DNA of 37,066 nt from Sedimenticola sp. (GTDB lineage Bacteria > Pseudomonadota > Gammaproteobacteria > Chromatiales > Chromatiaceae), in the NCBI GenBank assembly GCA_027026755.1, contig JALVNE010000171.1, positions 1-37,066 on the forward strand, read 5' to 3'. Within the stretch, counting starts at the first letter, position 1; each line of letters opens with the position of its first letter. A program made the translations under genes and the position numbers. This document shows positions 23,311-33,806 of the stretch, in pieces. The notes below the pieces were generated by a model that was given only the letters and a program-made list of their open reading frames with translations, was not told the origin of the DNA and searched no databases.

Positions 23311-24251
23311 TGACGGCCTCCCTGCCTCCGGCCATCTTCGTCATGGGGCCCACAGCAGCAGGCAAGACTGACCTGGCCGTGGATCTGGCCGCCGAGCTGC
23401 CTGTGGACGTCATCAGCGTGGATTCCGCCCTGGTGTACCGGGGCATGGACATTGGCACGGCCAAGCCGGAACCCGAGCTTCTGCGCCAGGTGCCTCATGC
23501 TCTGGTGGACATCTGCGAGCCGGAAGATGCCTATTCCGCGGCGCGTTTTCGTGCAGATGCGCTGGAAGAAATGAAAAAAATCACCAAAAAAGGACGAATT
23601 CCCTTGCTCGTCGGGGGCACCATGCTGTATTTTCGCGCCCTTGAACACGGCTTGTCGGAACTGCCGCCATCCGATCCCCAGGTTCGCGGGCGGCTGCAGC
23701 AGCGCCTCAAAGAAGAGGGAACGACCAGATTGCATGCCGAGCTGGCGCGCAGGGATCCGGCTGCCGCGGGGCGCATCCATGTCAATGATCCCCAGCGCAT
23801 CCTGCGTGCCCTGGAGGTGATGGAGCTGACTGGCCAGCCTCTGTCATTGTTGCAAGCGCGGAACAAGGGCAGCCGGCTTCCTTACCGGTTGGTGAAGCTG
23901 ATCCTGGCGCCGGCCCAGCGAAAGCAGCTGCATGAGCGTATCGAAAAGCGCTTCCTGCAGATGCTGGAACTCGGCTTCGAGGATGAAGTCAGAGAACTCA
24001 TGGCCCGGCCCGGGTTTTCCCGGGATCTGCCGTCCATGCGCGCCGTGGGTTACCGGCAGATGATCGACCACCTGCAGGGCAGGCTGAGCCGGGATGAAAT
24101 GCGCGAAAAGGCCGTGGCCGCCACCCGTCAGCTGGCCAAGCGCCAGTTTACCTGGCTACGCCGAGAACTTGACGCAACCTGGCTGGATGAAGAACGCGGG
24201 AATTTGTCGGTACAGGCAACAAAAATTATTGAAAATAATATGGTTTTATGA
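23310..24251 (+). CDS. miaA: tRNA dimethylallyltransferase
   Basis: MiaA transfers a dimethylallyl group to A37 of tRNAs reading UNN codons. The 313-residue protein has P-loop GPTAAGKTDLA at about 12-22, then VDSALVYRGMDIGTAKP, and DICEPEDAYSAARF. The substrate-binding PLLVGGTMLYFRAL and the C-terminal AVGYRQ and QLAKRQFTWLR follow. The ATG at 23310 shares one base with the mutL stop (TGATG). The mutL-miaA-hfq order is conserved. Normal length; no defect. Confidence 0.96.
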   Translation: MTASLPPAIFVMGPTAAGKTDLAVDLAAELPVDVISVDSALVYRGMDIGTAKPEPELLRQVPHALVDICEPEDAYSAARFRADALEEMKKITKKGRIPLLVGGTMLYFRALEHGLSELPPSDPQVRGRLQQRLKEEGTTRLHAELARRDPAAAGRIHVNDPQRILRALEVMELTGQPLSLLQARNKGSRLPYRLVKLILAPAQRKQLHERIEKRFLQMLELGFEDEVRELMARPGFSRDLPSMRAVGYRQMIDHLQGRLSRDEMREKAVAATRQLAKRQFTWLRRELDATWLDEERGNLSVQATKIIENNMVL

Positions 24252-24307
24252 GAGTGATAAAGCGATTTCCTTGTTTGTCATAAGGGCATTACCGGAGGCG
24301 CTTCCTG

Positions 24308-24316
24308 TGTTATATT
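24308..24316 (+). promoter_or_regulatory. Extended -10 promoter candidate for hfq
   Basis: TGTTATATT at 24308-24316 contains a TATATT -10 hexamer with an upstream TG, the extended -10 pattern. No good -35 is placed 17-18 bp upstream. The start would give about a 130-nt hfq leader. The 204-bp gap between miaA and hfq is more AT-rich than its surroundings. An independent hfq promoter is common in relatives. Confidence 0.4.
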
Positions 24317-24455
24317 AGCGATAGGATAAATTTTGTAAATGACCCCTTGCGCCAACGTCCTCGCGGCGGACGGGGAAAGCAGTTTCACAATAACTACTAG
24401 GCCGGTTGTCTGGCCAAAATCAGATAACTACAAGATCTCAAAGGAGAAAAACAAC

Positions 24456-24710
24456 ATGTCAAAAGGGCAATCTCTCCAGGACCCTTTCCTTAACGCTTTG
24501 CGTAAGGAACGTATTCCCGTTTCCATCTTTCTCGTGAATGGTATCAAGTTGCAGGGTACCATAGATTCCTTCGATCAGTTCGTGGTCCTGCTCAAGAACA
24601 CCGTCAGCCAGATGGTATACAAGCATGCCATTTCCACCGTGGTGCCGGCGCGCAATGTCCGTCTCACGCCTCCCCAGGATACGGATCAGGTCGATCCCGG
24701 TAATCTTTGA
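24456..24710 (+). CDS. hfq: RNA chaperone Hfq
   Basis: Hfq is the hexameric Sm-like protein that pairs small RNAs with mRNAs. The 84-residue product shows Sm1 motif ([20 protein letters not shown]) and Sm2 motif ([10 protein letters not shown]). Conserved residues include Q8, D9, F42-type FDQFVVLL and KH (57-58). The C-terminal tail is short ([18 protein letters not shown]) compared with E. coli. AAGGAGAAAA directly upstream of the ATG is a strong ribosome-binding site. It is followed by a terminator-like hairpin before hflX. Confidence 0.97.
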   Translation: MSKGQSLQDPFLNALRKERIPVSIFLVNGIKLQGTIDSFDQFVVLLKNTVSQMVYKHAISTVVPARNVRLTPPQDTDQVDPGNL

Positions 24711-24734
24711 TTTTCTCTCCCCTTCCTCGGTTTG

Positions 24735-24778
24735 AACATGCCGCCCAAGCCCCTTTCCGGGCTTTTGGCGGCATGTTT
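24735..24778 (+). terminator. Terminator/attenuator hairpin between hfq and hflX
   Basis: AACATGCCGCC (24735-24745) pairs with GGCGGCATGTT (24767-24777) over 11 bp; an inner stem GCCC/GGGC extends it. The T tract is short (TTT). It lies 24 bp after the hfq stop, and partial termination would lower hflX relative to hfq. Confidence 0.7.
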
Positions 24779-24817
24779 CCATGCGTAGCGGTCCTGTAGA
24801 CCAGTCGAGCTGTTGTG

Positions 24818-26104
24818 ATGTTCGAACGTCCCAAGGCCGGTGAAACAGCCATCCTGGTGCACTTGTCCCTGCAGGGCGCGCCCGATCCCGACGAATTGCA
24901 GGAATTCCGCGAACTGGCCGAATCCGCCGGGGCGCAGGTGGCGGAGCTGGTTACCGGCGTGCGCCGCAGTCCCGACCCCCGCTACTACGTGGGGCGGGGG
25001 AAGGCCGAGGAAATCCACGCCATCGTGGAATCCCGGGAAGCGGAACTGGTGATCTTCGATCATGCCCTGTCTCCCAGTCAGGAGCGCAACCTGGAAGCCC
25101 TGTTCCAGTGCCGGGTGCTGGACCGTTCCGGCCTGATCCTGGACATCTTCGCCCAGCGTGCCCGTTCTTTCGAGGGCAAACTGCAGGTGGAACTGGCCCA
25201 GCTGCGCCACCTGTCCACCCGCCTGGTGCGGGGCTGGACCCACCTGGAGCGTCAGAAGGGCGGCATCGGCCTGCGCGGACCCGGCGAAACCCAGCTGGAG
25301 ACGGACCGGCGTCTGCTCAATCAGCGCATCGACCAGATCCGCCGTCGCCTGTCCAGGGTGGACAGTCAGCGGAACCAGGGACGCAAGGCCCGGCGCCGGG
25401 CGGAAGTGCCCACGGTTTCCCTGGTGGGCTACACCAATGCCGGCAAATCCACCCTGTTCAACCGCCTCACCCATGCCCATGTGTACGCGCAGGATCAGCT
25501 GTTCGCCACCCTGGACCCCACCTTGCGGCGTCTGAAGCTGCCGGAAGGTGAGCAGGTGGTGCTGGCCGACACCGTGGGGTTCATCTCCAGGCTGCCCCAC
25601 GAACTGGTGGCAGCCTTCAAGTCCACCCTGCAGGAAACCGTGGAGGCCTCCCTGCTGCTGCATGTCATCGACGCCGCCAGCCACCGCCGCGCCGAGAACA
25701 TGGTTGAAGTGGAGGACGTGCTGCAGCAGATCGGCGCCCACGAGGTCCTGCGTATCGAGGTGTACAACAAGATCGATCTCATGGATGGCGTGACAGCCCA
25801 TGTGGACAGGGATGAGGATGGCTTGGTGACGCGGGTATGGTGCTCCGCCGTCACCGGCGAAGGCATGGATCTGCTGGTGGACGCCCTGCAGGCGCGCTTC
25901 CACCAGGCCCATGTGCGGCGTCATGTGCATCTCCAACCCGCGGACGGACGCCTGCGCGCCCTGCTTCACGAAAAGACCCAGGTGCTGCAGCTGGAAAATC
26001 TTGAAGACGGCGGCTGTGAAATGGAGATCGAGCTGACGGTGACGGACTTCGAGCGCCTGATGAAAAAGGAGCCCGACCTGGCGGAGAAACTGCTGGCCCG
26101 CTGA
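24818..26104 (+). CDS. hflX: GTPase HflX
   Basis: HflX is a ribosome-associated GTPase that splits stalled 70S ribosomes after heat or antibiotic stress. The 428-residue protein has an N-terminal nucleotide-binding-like domain with the glycine-rich GRGKAEEI and the helical linker (GPGETQLETDRRL). The G domain has GYTNAGKST (G1), DTVGFISRLP (G3) and NKIDLMD (G4). I use the ATG at 24818 (MFERPKAGETA), which matches the E. coli start MFDRYDAGEQA, over the GTG just before it. Position between hfq and hflK is conserved. Confidence 0.95.
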   Translation: MFERPKAGETAILVHLSLQGAPDPDELQEFRELAESAGAQVAELVTGVRRSPDPRYYVGRGKAEEIHAIVESREAELVIFDHALSPSQERNLEALFQCRVLDRSGLILDIFAQRARSFEGKLQVELAQLRHLSTRLVRGWTHLERQKGGIGLRGPGETQLETDRRLLNQRIDQIRRRLSRVDSQRNQGRKARRRAEVPTVSLVGYTNAGKSTLFNRLTHAHVYAQDQLFATLDPTLRRLKLPEGEQVVLADTVGFISRLPHELVAAFKSTLQETVEASLLLHVIDAASHRRAENMVEVEDVLQQIGAHEVLRIEVYNKIDLMDGVTAHVDRDEDGLVTRVWCSAVTGEGMDLLVDALQARFHQAHVRRHVHLQPADGRLRALLHEKTQVLQLENLEDGGCEMEIELTVTDFERLMKKEPDLAEKLLAR

Positions 26105-26171
26105 CGAGGGGCCTCAGCCATGCTTCCATCCCTTCCGCAGGGTCATCCCGGGGTACATTTCTGTCCGAAGT

Positions 26172-26180
26172 TGGTACAAT
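26172..26180 (+). promoter_or_regulatory. Extended -10 promoter candidate for hflKC
   Basis: TGGTACAAT at 26172-26180 holds TACAAT (one mismatch to TATAAT) with an upstream TG. No good -35 is seen. It lies about 60 bp before the hflK ATG, in the 136-bp hflX-hflK gap, and would give hflKC and downstream genes their own start. Confidence 0.35.
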
Positions 26181-26240
26181 TCCCGATTCCATCCGCGGGC
26201 ATGGTCCTGCGGGGCAACAGACCAAGCACTGGAGTGAAAC

Positions 26241-27419
26241 ATGGCCTGGAATGAACCAGGCGGCAACGATCAGGACCCCTGGAGTGGCAAGGGGAAGGAT
26301 CAGGGGCCGCCGGATCTTGATGAAGTCGTAAAGAACCTGCAGAAAAAGATGGGCGGCCTGTTTGGCGGAAAGGGCGGTGGCCGTTCCGTTGGCGGCAGCG
26401 GTGGCGCGGGCAGCAGCGGGTTGGTCGTTGCCCTCATCGTCATCATCGCCCTGGTGCTGCTGGGCATCAAGAGCTTCTATATCGTGCAGCCCGCGGAGCG
26501 GGCCGTGGTGCAGCGCCTGGGCGCCTTCCATTCGGTGACGACCCCGGGGCCGCATTTCCTGATTCCCTTCATCGACACCAAGACCATCATCAACGTGGAT
26601 CAGGTGAACAAGTTCGGCCACCGGGCGCAGATGCTCACCAAGGACGAGAATATCGTCGACGTGACCCTTACGGTGCAGTTCCGGGTCCAGGACGCGGCCA
26701 ACTTCCTGTTCCAGGATGCCGATCCCGTGAAGACCATCTACAGTGCCGTGGAGTCCGCATTGCGGGAGGTCACGGGCAAGAGCACCCTGGACGAGATCAT
26801 CACCCAGAACCGTTCCGCCGTGGCCGCCATGGTCAAGCAGAACACCCAGGCCCTGCTCAACACCTACAAGACCGGCCTGGTGGTGACCAATGTCAACATT
26901 CAGGACGCCAATCCGCCGGAGGAAGTGAAGGAAGCCTTCGACGACGCCACCCGTGCCATGGCGGACAAGGAGCGGGTGCAGAACCAGGCGGACGCCTATG
27001 CCAACGACATCGTGCCCCGCGCCCGGGGCGCTGCCGCCCGCCAGGTGGAAGACGCCAAGGCCTACGCCTTCAAGGTGGTTTCCGAAGCCCAGGGTGAAAC
27101 CAAGCGTTTCCTGGCCCTGTTGAATGAATACCGGAAAGCCCCGGACGTGACCCGTGAACGCCTGTACCTGGACACCATGCAGGATGTGCTGGCGGACACC
27201 GGCAAGGTGCTGCTGGACGTGAAGGAAGGCGGCAATACTCTCACCTACCTGCCCCTGGACAAGCTGATGCAGCCCGGCGCCGGCACGCCCACGCCCGCGG
27301 CCCAGCTGCCGGGCTATGAGAGCCTGCAGGCCGAATCCGAGTCCCGCAAGCTCAAGGACGCCCGGGACCGCCGCCAGGAAGTGGCGCGGGACCGTGAACG
27401 CGCCAGGAGGAACCGCTGA
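26241..27419 (+). CDS. hflK: FtsH-modulating membrane protein HflK
   Basis: HflK forms a large periplasmic SPFH/band-7 cage with HflC that encloses and modulates the FtsH protease. The 392-residue protein has a Gly-rich cytoplasmic N-terminus (GGLFGGKGGGRSVGGSGG), one membrane helix at about 60-78, then the SPFH domain (IVQPAERAVVQRLG...). A coiled-coil follows. Ribosome-binding site GGAG precedes the ATG. The stop overlaps the hflC start (TGATG). Nothing unusual. Confidence 0.95.
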   Translation: MAWNEPGGNDQDPWSGKGKDQGPPDLDEVVKNLQKKMGGLFGGKGGGRSVGGSGGAGSSGLVVALIVIIALVLLGIKSFYIVQPAERAVVQRLGAFHSVTTPGPHFLIPFIDTKTIINVDQVNKFGHRAQMLTKDENIVDVTLTVQFRVQDAANFLFQDADPVKTIYSAVESALREVTGKSTLDEIITQNRSAVAAMVKQNTQALLNTYKTGLVVTNVNIQDANPPEEVKEAFDDATRAMADKERVQNQADAYANDIVPRARGAAARQVEDAKAYAFKVVSEAQGETKRFLALLNEYRKAPDVTRERLYLDTMQDVLADTGKVLLDVKEGGNTLTYLPLDKLMQPGAGTPTPAAQLPGYESLQAESESRKLKDARDRRQEVARDRERARRNR

Positions 27420-28291
27420 TGAACTCACCGAAGATGATGTTTGCCGCCGTGGTGGCCATAATCCTGCTGATCGTGGGCTCCATGTCCCTGTTCGTGGTGA
27501 AGGAGAACGAGACGGCCCTGCTGCTGCGTTTGGGCAAGATCGTCGATTCCGACTTCAAGCCCGGCCTGCATGTGAAGATACCGGTGATCCAGACCGTGCA
27601 GCGTTTCGACAAGCGCCTGCAGACCCTGGATGCCAAGCCCGAGCATTTTCTCACCAGTGAAAAGAAATTCGTAGTGGTGGATTCCTACATCAAGTGGCGC
27701 ATCGACGACACCGCCCAGTACTACCGCTCCACCCGGGGCGACATGATGACCACCTCGCGGCTGCTGGGCGAGCGCATCAATGCCGCCCTGCGTGACGAGT
27801 TCGGCAAGCGCACCATATCCGAAGTGATCTCCGGGGAACGCACCCAGATCATGGACCAGCTTACGCGCCGCGCCGACGAAAGCTCCGCCGATTTGGGCGT
27901 GGAGATCGTGGACGTGCGCATCAAGCGCATCGACTTCCCGCCGGAGATCAGCAACCGGGTGTACGAGCGCATGCGCACCGAGCGTGAGCGGGTGGCCCGG
28001 GAACTGCGCGCCCAGGGGGCGGAAGCCGCCGAACGCATCCGCGCCGAGGCGGATCGCCAGAAGACCGAAATCCTGGCCCAGGCCTACCGCGAGTCCGAGG
28101 AGATCCGAGGCAAGGGCGATGCCGAGGCGGCGGGCATCTATGCCAGGGCCTTCGCCACGGATGCCGAGTTCTACGCCTTCTGGCGCAGCCTCAAGGCCTA
28201 TCGCAAGGTGTTTTCCTCGGGCTCCAACATGATGGTGCTGGATCCGGATTCGCCCTTTTTCCGCTATTTCAAGGGTAGTGCTGGCCAATAG
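27419..28291 (+). CDS. hflC: FtsH-modulating membrane protein HflC
   Basis: The 290-residue partner of HflK has an N-terminal membrane anchor (FAAVVAIILLIVGSMSLFVV), then an SPFH domain with VVKENETALLLRLGKIV, and a long helical stalk (MRTERERVARELRAQGAE...) with the conserved FAFWRSL-type C-terminus. It starts within the hflK stop codon, so both are translated together in the stoichiometry needed for the HflKC cage. A terminator follows. Confidence 0.95.
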   Translation: MNSPKMMFAAVVAIILLIVGSMSLFVVKENETALLLRLGKIVDSDFKPGLHVKIPVIQTVQRFDKRLQTLDAKPEHFLTSEKKFVVVDSYIKWRIDDTAQYYRSTRGDMMTTSRLLGERINAALRDEFGKRTISEVISGERTQIMDQLTRRADESSADLGVEIVDVRIKRIDFPPEISNRVYERMRTERERVARELRAQGAEAAERIRAEADRQKTEILAQAYRESEEIRGKGDAEAAGIYARAFATDAEFYAFWRSLKAYRKVFSSGSNMMVLDPDSPFFRYFKGSAGQ

Positions 28292-28319
28292 GCACCAGTT
28301 TTGGGAAAATACCGCATTC

Positions 28320-28343
28320 AGCCGGGGCATGCCCCGGCTTTTT
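28320..28343 (+). terminator. Rho-independent terminator after hflC
   Basis: AGCCGGGG-CATG-CCCCGGCT followed by TTTTT (28320-28343) is a strong stem with a T tract, 28 bp after the hflC stop. Transcription into yjeT-hisZ would need read-through or a separate promoter. Confidence 0.88.
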
Positions 28344-28363
28344 CTGGCGATGGGAGTCGAGTC

Positions 28364-28555
28364 ATGGCATGGCAGGATTTATGGGCGGCCCTCGCCCTGA
28401 TGCTGGTGCTGGAAGGCATACTGCCGTTCTTGAATCCCGGGCGTTTCCGCAGCATGGTACGCATGCTGGATGAGATGGATGACGCCCTGGTACGCCGTAT
28501 CGGCCTGGTGAGCATGCTCGCCGGCCTGGGATTGCTGTATCTGGTGAGATCATGA
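28364..28555 (+). CDS. yjeT: DUF2065 small membrane protein (YjeT)
   Basis: The 63-residue protein has two hydrophobic helices (LWAALALMLVLEGILPF and IGLVSMLAGLGLLYLV) joined by NPGRFRSMVRMLDEMDDALVRR, the conserved DUF2065 pattern. Function is unknown. I use the ATG at 28364, 7 bp after GGGAG; an in-frame ATG at 28301 lies ahead of the terminator and is unlikely. The gene overlaps hisZ by ATGA. It sits between hflC and purA in E. coli as well. Confidence 0.9.
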   Translation: MAWQDLWAALALMLVLEGILPFLNPGRFRSMVRMLDEMDDALVRRIGLVSMLAGLGLLYLVRS

Positions 28556-29754
28556 GTTCACACAAACACTGGCTGCTGCCCGAGGGCATAGACGAGCTGT
28601 TGCCCGAGCAGGCCGCGCGTCTGGAAGCCCTGCGCCGCCGCCTGCTGGACCAGTTTGGCAGCTGGGGGTATGAACTGGTGATCACCCCCTTCATCGAGTA
28701 CCTGGATTCCCTGCTCACCGGGGCCGGCAAGGATCTGGAACACCAGACCTTCAAGCTGACCGACCAGATCAGCGGCCGCCTCTTGGGCATACGCGCCGAC
28801 ATCACCCCCCAGGCGGCGCGTATCGACGCCCACCAGCTGTGTCGGGACGAGCCCAACCGCCTGTGCTACATCGGCAGTGTTTTCCGCGCCCGGGGCGACG
28901 GCTTTTCTGCCACCCGCAGTCCCCTGCAGATCGGCGCCGAGCTGTACGGTCATGCCGGGGTGGAAAGCGACCTGGAGATTCTCTGCCTGATGATGGCCAC
29001 CCTGGACATGGCCGGGGTGGAGAACGTCTTCCTGGACCTGGGGCATGTGGGCATCTTCCAGGGCCTGGCGCGGCAGGCCGGCCTGGATGCAGAGCAGGAG
29101 GGCGCCCTGTTCGCCGCCTTACAGCGCAAGGCCGTACCGGAAATCCAGGCGCTGGTGGAAAGCTTCTCCCTGGATGCGGCCATGGGACAGATGTTCATCG
29201 ATCTGGCGGGCCTCAACGGCAAGGCCCATGTCCTGGCGCAGGCCCGGGAGAAGCTGGCGGGCGCCAGTGAGGAGGTGGCTGCGGCCATCGATTACCTGGA
29301 ACAGGCCGGGCAGCGTCTCCAGGCCTGCCTGCCGGAGCTGCCCGTGCATTACGACCTGGCGGAATTGCGCGGCTACCGCTACCAGACAGGGCTGGTGTTT
29401 GCTGCCTTCGTGCCCGGCTCCGGCAAGGAGATCGCCCGGGGAGGCCGCTATGACCACGTGGGCGAGAAATTCGGCCGCTCCCGCCCGGCCACGGGCTTCA
29501 GTGCCGATCTCAAGACCCTCATGCGCTTTGGCAAGGCAGCAGCGCCAGAACGCCAACAGCGCATTTTCGCGCCCGCCGGCGGGGATGCGGCTCTGGAAGA
29601 AAAGATTGCTGAACTGCGTAGCCAGGGCAGGGTGGTGATCCGTCACCTGCCGGGACAGCAGGGCGATGCCGCGGCCATGGGCTACGATGCCGTGCTGGTG
29701 AGCAAGGATGGCAGGTGGCAGGTTCAGGCTATGACAGGCGATTCGAGGCGATGA
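28552..29754 (+). CDS. hisZ: ATP phosphoribosyltransferase regulatory subunit
   Basis: HisZ is a histidyl-tRNA synthetase paralogue that assembles with the short form of HisG and is needed for the first step of histidine synthesis. The 400-residue protein has class II synthetase motif 2-like LCYIGSVFRARGDGFSATRS and a C-terminal ARGGRYDHVGEKFGRSRPATGFS. It lacks the anticodon-binding domain of true HisRS. Placement between yjeT and purA is common in gammaproteobacteria that use the HisZ/HisGs system. hisG itself is not in the window. It overlaps yjeT by 4 bp. Confidence 0.93.
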   Translation: MSSHKHWLLPEGIDELLPEQAARLEALRRRLLDQFGSWGYELVITPFIEYLDSLLTGAGKDLEHQTFKLTDQISGRLLGIRADITPQAARIDAHQLCRDEPNRLCYIGSVFRARGDGFSATRSPLQIGAELYGHAGVESDLEILCLMMATLDMAGVENVFLDLGHVGIFQGLARQAGLDAEQEGALFAALQRKAVPEIQALVESFSLDAAMGQMFIDLAGLNGKAHVLAQAREKLAGASEEVAAAIDYLEQAGQRLQACLPELPVHYDLAELRGYRYQTGLVFAAFVPGSGKEIARGGRYDHVGEKFGRSRPATGFSADLKTLMRFGKAAAPERQQRIFAPAGGDAALEEKIAELRSQGRVVIRHLPGQQGDAAAMGYDAVLVSKDGRWQVQAMTGDSRR

Positions 29755-29768
29755 ATAGACGCTCGCTT

Positions 29769-29827
29769 GTAGGTCGGACTTCAGTCCGACACACAACGGT
29801 GGATTGTCGGGCTAAAGCCCGACCTAC
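29769..29827. repeat. REPIN, copy 2 (59 bp)
   Basis: GTAGGTCGGACTTCAGTCCG... at the left and ...TCGGGCTAAAGCCCGACCTAC at the right form two REP hairpins in inverted orientation with complete GTAG/CTAC ends. The spacer is about 13 bp. It begins 14 bp after the hisZ stop and could serve as a terminator or mRNA-stabilising structure. Confidence 0.85.
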
Positions 29828-29919
29828 AGTCATAACGCGGCTTCATTTAGTAACTTGTAAAGACAACGTAACTACTTCAGTGGGCAGTTCAAATGACAGG
29901 TAATGGCTCAGATTGTCGC

Positions 29920-31350
<1,431 letters not shown>

Positions 31351-31418
31351 TTGCTGTGGGCCGGGAGCAGCGGGCCTGTCGCCCCACCGCGTCCACCGCC
31401 AGTTGGCGGAGCTGAGGC

Positions 31419-33806
31419 ATGCCTCCAGCAAAGAAAAAAGCGGTACGCAAAAAGAAGGTCGCGGCGCGGAAAAAGGTCGTACGCCGCAAGCCCGCAGCCT
31501 CCCGCAAGAAAAAGAAGGCTTCCCGCAGGGGCTTTCCCTGGTTCCGCTGGCTGCTGGGCCTGAGCCTGCTGGGCGTCCTCGCCCTGGGCGCTTATTCCCT
31601 GTACCTGTCCCAGGTCGTAAGAGTCAAGTTCGAGGGCAAGCGCTGGGCCATTCCCGCCCGGGTCTATGCCCGTCCCCTGGAACTCTACGTGGGGGCCGAT
31701 CTCACCGTGGAACGTCTGCAGGCCGAGTTCCAGGCCCTGGGCTACCGCAAGATGAAGCAGGCGGTGAAGCCTGCCCAGTGGAGCCAGTCGGGCTCGCGCT
31801 TCATTTTCCAGACCCGGGATTTCCTGTTCTGGGATGGCGAGGAGCCTTCCCGCCGCGTGGGCCTGCGCATCAGTGATGGCGCCGTGACCGCCCTCAAGGA
31901 CGCCACCACGGGCAGGGATCTGGACATTCTGCGCCTGGAACCGCCACAGATCGGCTCCATCTATCCCTCCCACAAGGAGGACCGGGTGCTGGTGCGCCGC
32001 GAAGACCTGCCCGATCATCTGGTGGCTGCCCTGTTGGCCGCCGAGGACCGGGATTTCTTTCATCATCACGGGGTCAATCCCCTGAGCATCGCCCGGGCCA
32101 TGATGGCCAATATCAGGGCCGGGAAGGCGGTGCAGGGCGGCAGCACCCTCACCCAGCAGCTGGTGAAGAACTTCTTCCTCACCCCCGAGCGCAGCCTGTG
32201 GCGCAAATTCAACGAAGCCCTCATGGCCATCATTCTCGATGCCCGCTACAGCAAGGACGAAATCCTGGAAGCCTATGCCAACGAAGTGTTCCTGGGCCAG
32301 GATGGTGAGCGGGCCATCCACGGCTTCGGCCTGGCCGCCTATTTCTACTTCAACCGTCCCCTGAGCGAATTGCGCCTGCATGAGACGGCCCTGCTGGTGG
32401 GCCTGCTCAAGGGCGCGTCCTATTATGATCCCCGCCGCCATCCGGCGCGCGCCCTGAAGCGCCGCAACCTGGTGCTGCAGCTCATGGCCGACCAGGGCTT
32501 CATCGACCAGGCCACCGCGGACAAGGCCATGAAGCTGCCCCTGGGCGTAGGGCGCAAGGGGCGGCGCTCCAATGCGCGGCATCCCGCCTTCATCGACCTG
32601 GTGCGCCGCCAGCTGCGGCGTGACTACAAGGAAGAAGACCTCACTTCCGAAGGCCTGCGCATCTTCACCACCCTGGACCCCTGGGCCCAGCAGGTGCTGG
32701 ACACCCAGATTGCCCGGGGACTGAGTGCCCTGGAAAAGGCGCGGAAGAAGCTGCCCGCAGGAAGCCTGCAGGCGGCCATGGTGCTGGTGTCGCCCCAGGG
32801 CGGCGAGATTCGCGCCCTCAGCGGCGGGCGGGACGCCGGTTTCGCCGGCTTCAACCGCGCCCTGGATGCCGTGCGTCCCATCGGCTCCCTGATCAAACCT
32901 GTGATCTATCTGCTGGCGCTTTCCCGGCCCCAGGAATACTCCCTGGTGACTTTGCTGGAAGACGAGCCCGTCAGCCTCAAGGATGCCAGGGGGCGGGTCT
33001 GGTCGCCGAAGAACTACGATGGCCAGGCCCATGGCTTGGTGCCCCTGCATACGGCTCTGGCCCATTCCTACAACCTGGCTACCGTGCGCCTGGGTTTGGC
33101 CCTGGGATTGGACAAAGTGGTGCGCCAGCTGCAGGCCATGGGAGTGGGACGCCCCATGCGGCCTCTGCCGTCCCTGCTGCTGGGGGCGGTTTCCCTGTCG
33201 CCCCTGGAAGTGGCCCAGTTCTATCAGGTGATTGCTTCTGGTGGTTTCCGCGCGCCCCTGCGCGCCATCCGCGAGATCACCGACAGCGAGGGCAGGCCTT
33301 TGCAGCGTTATCCCCTGGAGGTGAAACAGGTGGCAGAACCCGGTCCCCTGTACCTGCTCAGCCGCAACCTGGTGGAAGTGATGCGCGAAGGCACCGGGCG
33401 CGGGGTGCGCCGTTACCTGCCGGAGAACCTGGAAGTGGCAGGCAAGACCGGCACCACGGATGAGCTGCGCGACAGCTGGTTTGCCGGTTTCAGCGGTGAC
33501 TGGCTGGCCGTGGCCTGGGTGGGTCGGGACGACAACAGGCCCGCCGGCCTGACTGGCTCGTCCGGTGCCCTGACCCTCTGGGGGCGGGTGATGAAAGCCC
33601 TGAAGCCCCAGCCGCTGGGGCTGCTGCCGCCGGATGACGTGGTCTATGTCTGGGTGGATGCCCAGACGGGCTATCTCAGTGCCGAGGACTGCGAAGGCGC
33701 CATCGCCATGCCTTTCATCCGGGGTTCCGAGCCCCGCCTGCGCTCAGCCTGTCTGGAAGACATGGAACAAAACCGGGGATTCCTGGATGGGTTGTTCGAC
33801 AATTAA
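31419..33806 (+). CDS. mrcB: Bifunctional penicillin-binding protein 1b
   Basis: PBP1b polymerises and cross-links peptidoglycan. The 795-residue protein has a Lys/Arg-rich cytoplasmic tail (KKKAVRKKKVAARKK), a membrane helix (about 43-64) and a UB2H region (about 70-155, regulator LpoB-binding in E. coli). The GT51 domain has catalytic E209 (AAEDRDFFHHHG) and GGSTLTQQLVKN. The transpeptidase domain has S490-x-x-K493 (GSLIKP), the SYN motif (HSYNLATV) and K676-T-G-T (GKTGTTDELRDSW). GGAG precedes the ATG. The stop lies inside the left arm of an inverted repeat. No LpoB gene is nearby. Confidence 0.95.
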   Translation: MPPAKKKAVRKKKVAARKKVVRRKPAASRKKKKASRRGFPWFRWLLGLSLLGVLALGAYSLYLSQVVRVKFEGKRWAIPARVYARPLELYVGADLTVERLQAEFQALGYRKMKQAVKPAQWSQSGSRFIFQTRDFLFWDGEEPSRRVGLRISDGAVTALKDATTGRDLDILRLEPPQIGSIYPSHKEDRVLVRREDLPDHLVAALLAAEDRDFFHHHGVNPLSIARAMMANIRAGKAVQGGSTLTQQLVKNFFLTPERSLWRKFNEALMAIILDARYSKDEILEAYANEVFLGQDGERAIHGFGLAAYFYFNRPLSELRLHETALLVGLLKGASYYDPRRHPARALKRRNLVLQLMADQGFIDQATADKAMKLPLGVGRKGRRSNARHPAFIDLVRRQLRRDYKEEDLTSEGLRIFTTLDPWAQQVLDTQIARGLSALEKARKKLPAGSLQAAMVLVSPQGGEIRALSGGRDAGFAGFNRALDAVRPIGSLIKPVIYLLALSRPQEYSLVTLLEDEPVSLKDARGRVWSPKNYDGQAHGLVPLHTALAHSYNLATVRLGLALGLDKVVRQLQAMGVGRPMRPLPSLLLGAVSLSPLEVAQFYQVIASGGFRAPLRAIREITDSEGRPLQRYPLEVKQVAEPGPLYLLSRNLVEVMREGTGRGVRRYLPENLEVAGKTGTTDELRDSWFAGFSGDWLAVAWVGRDDNRPAGLTGSSGALTLWGRVMKALKPQPLGLLPPDDVVYVWVDAQTGYLSAEDCEGAIAMPFIRGSEPRLRSACLEDMEQNRGFLDGLFDN

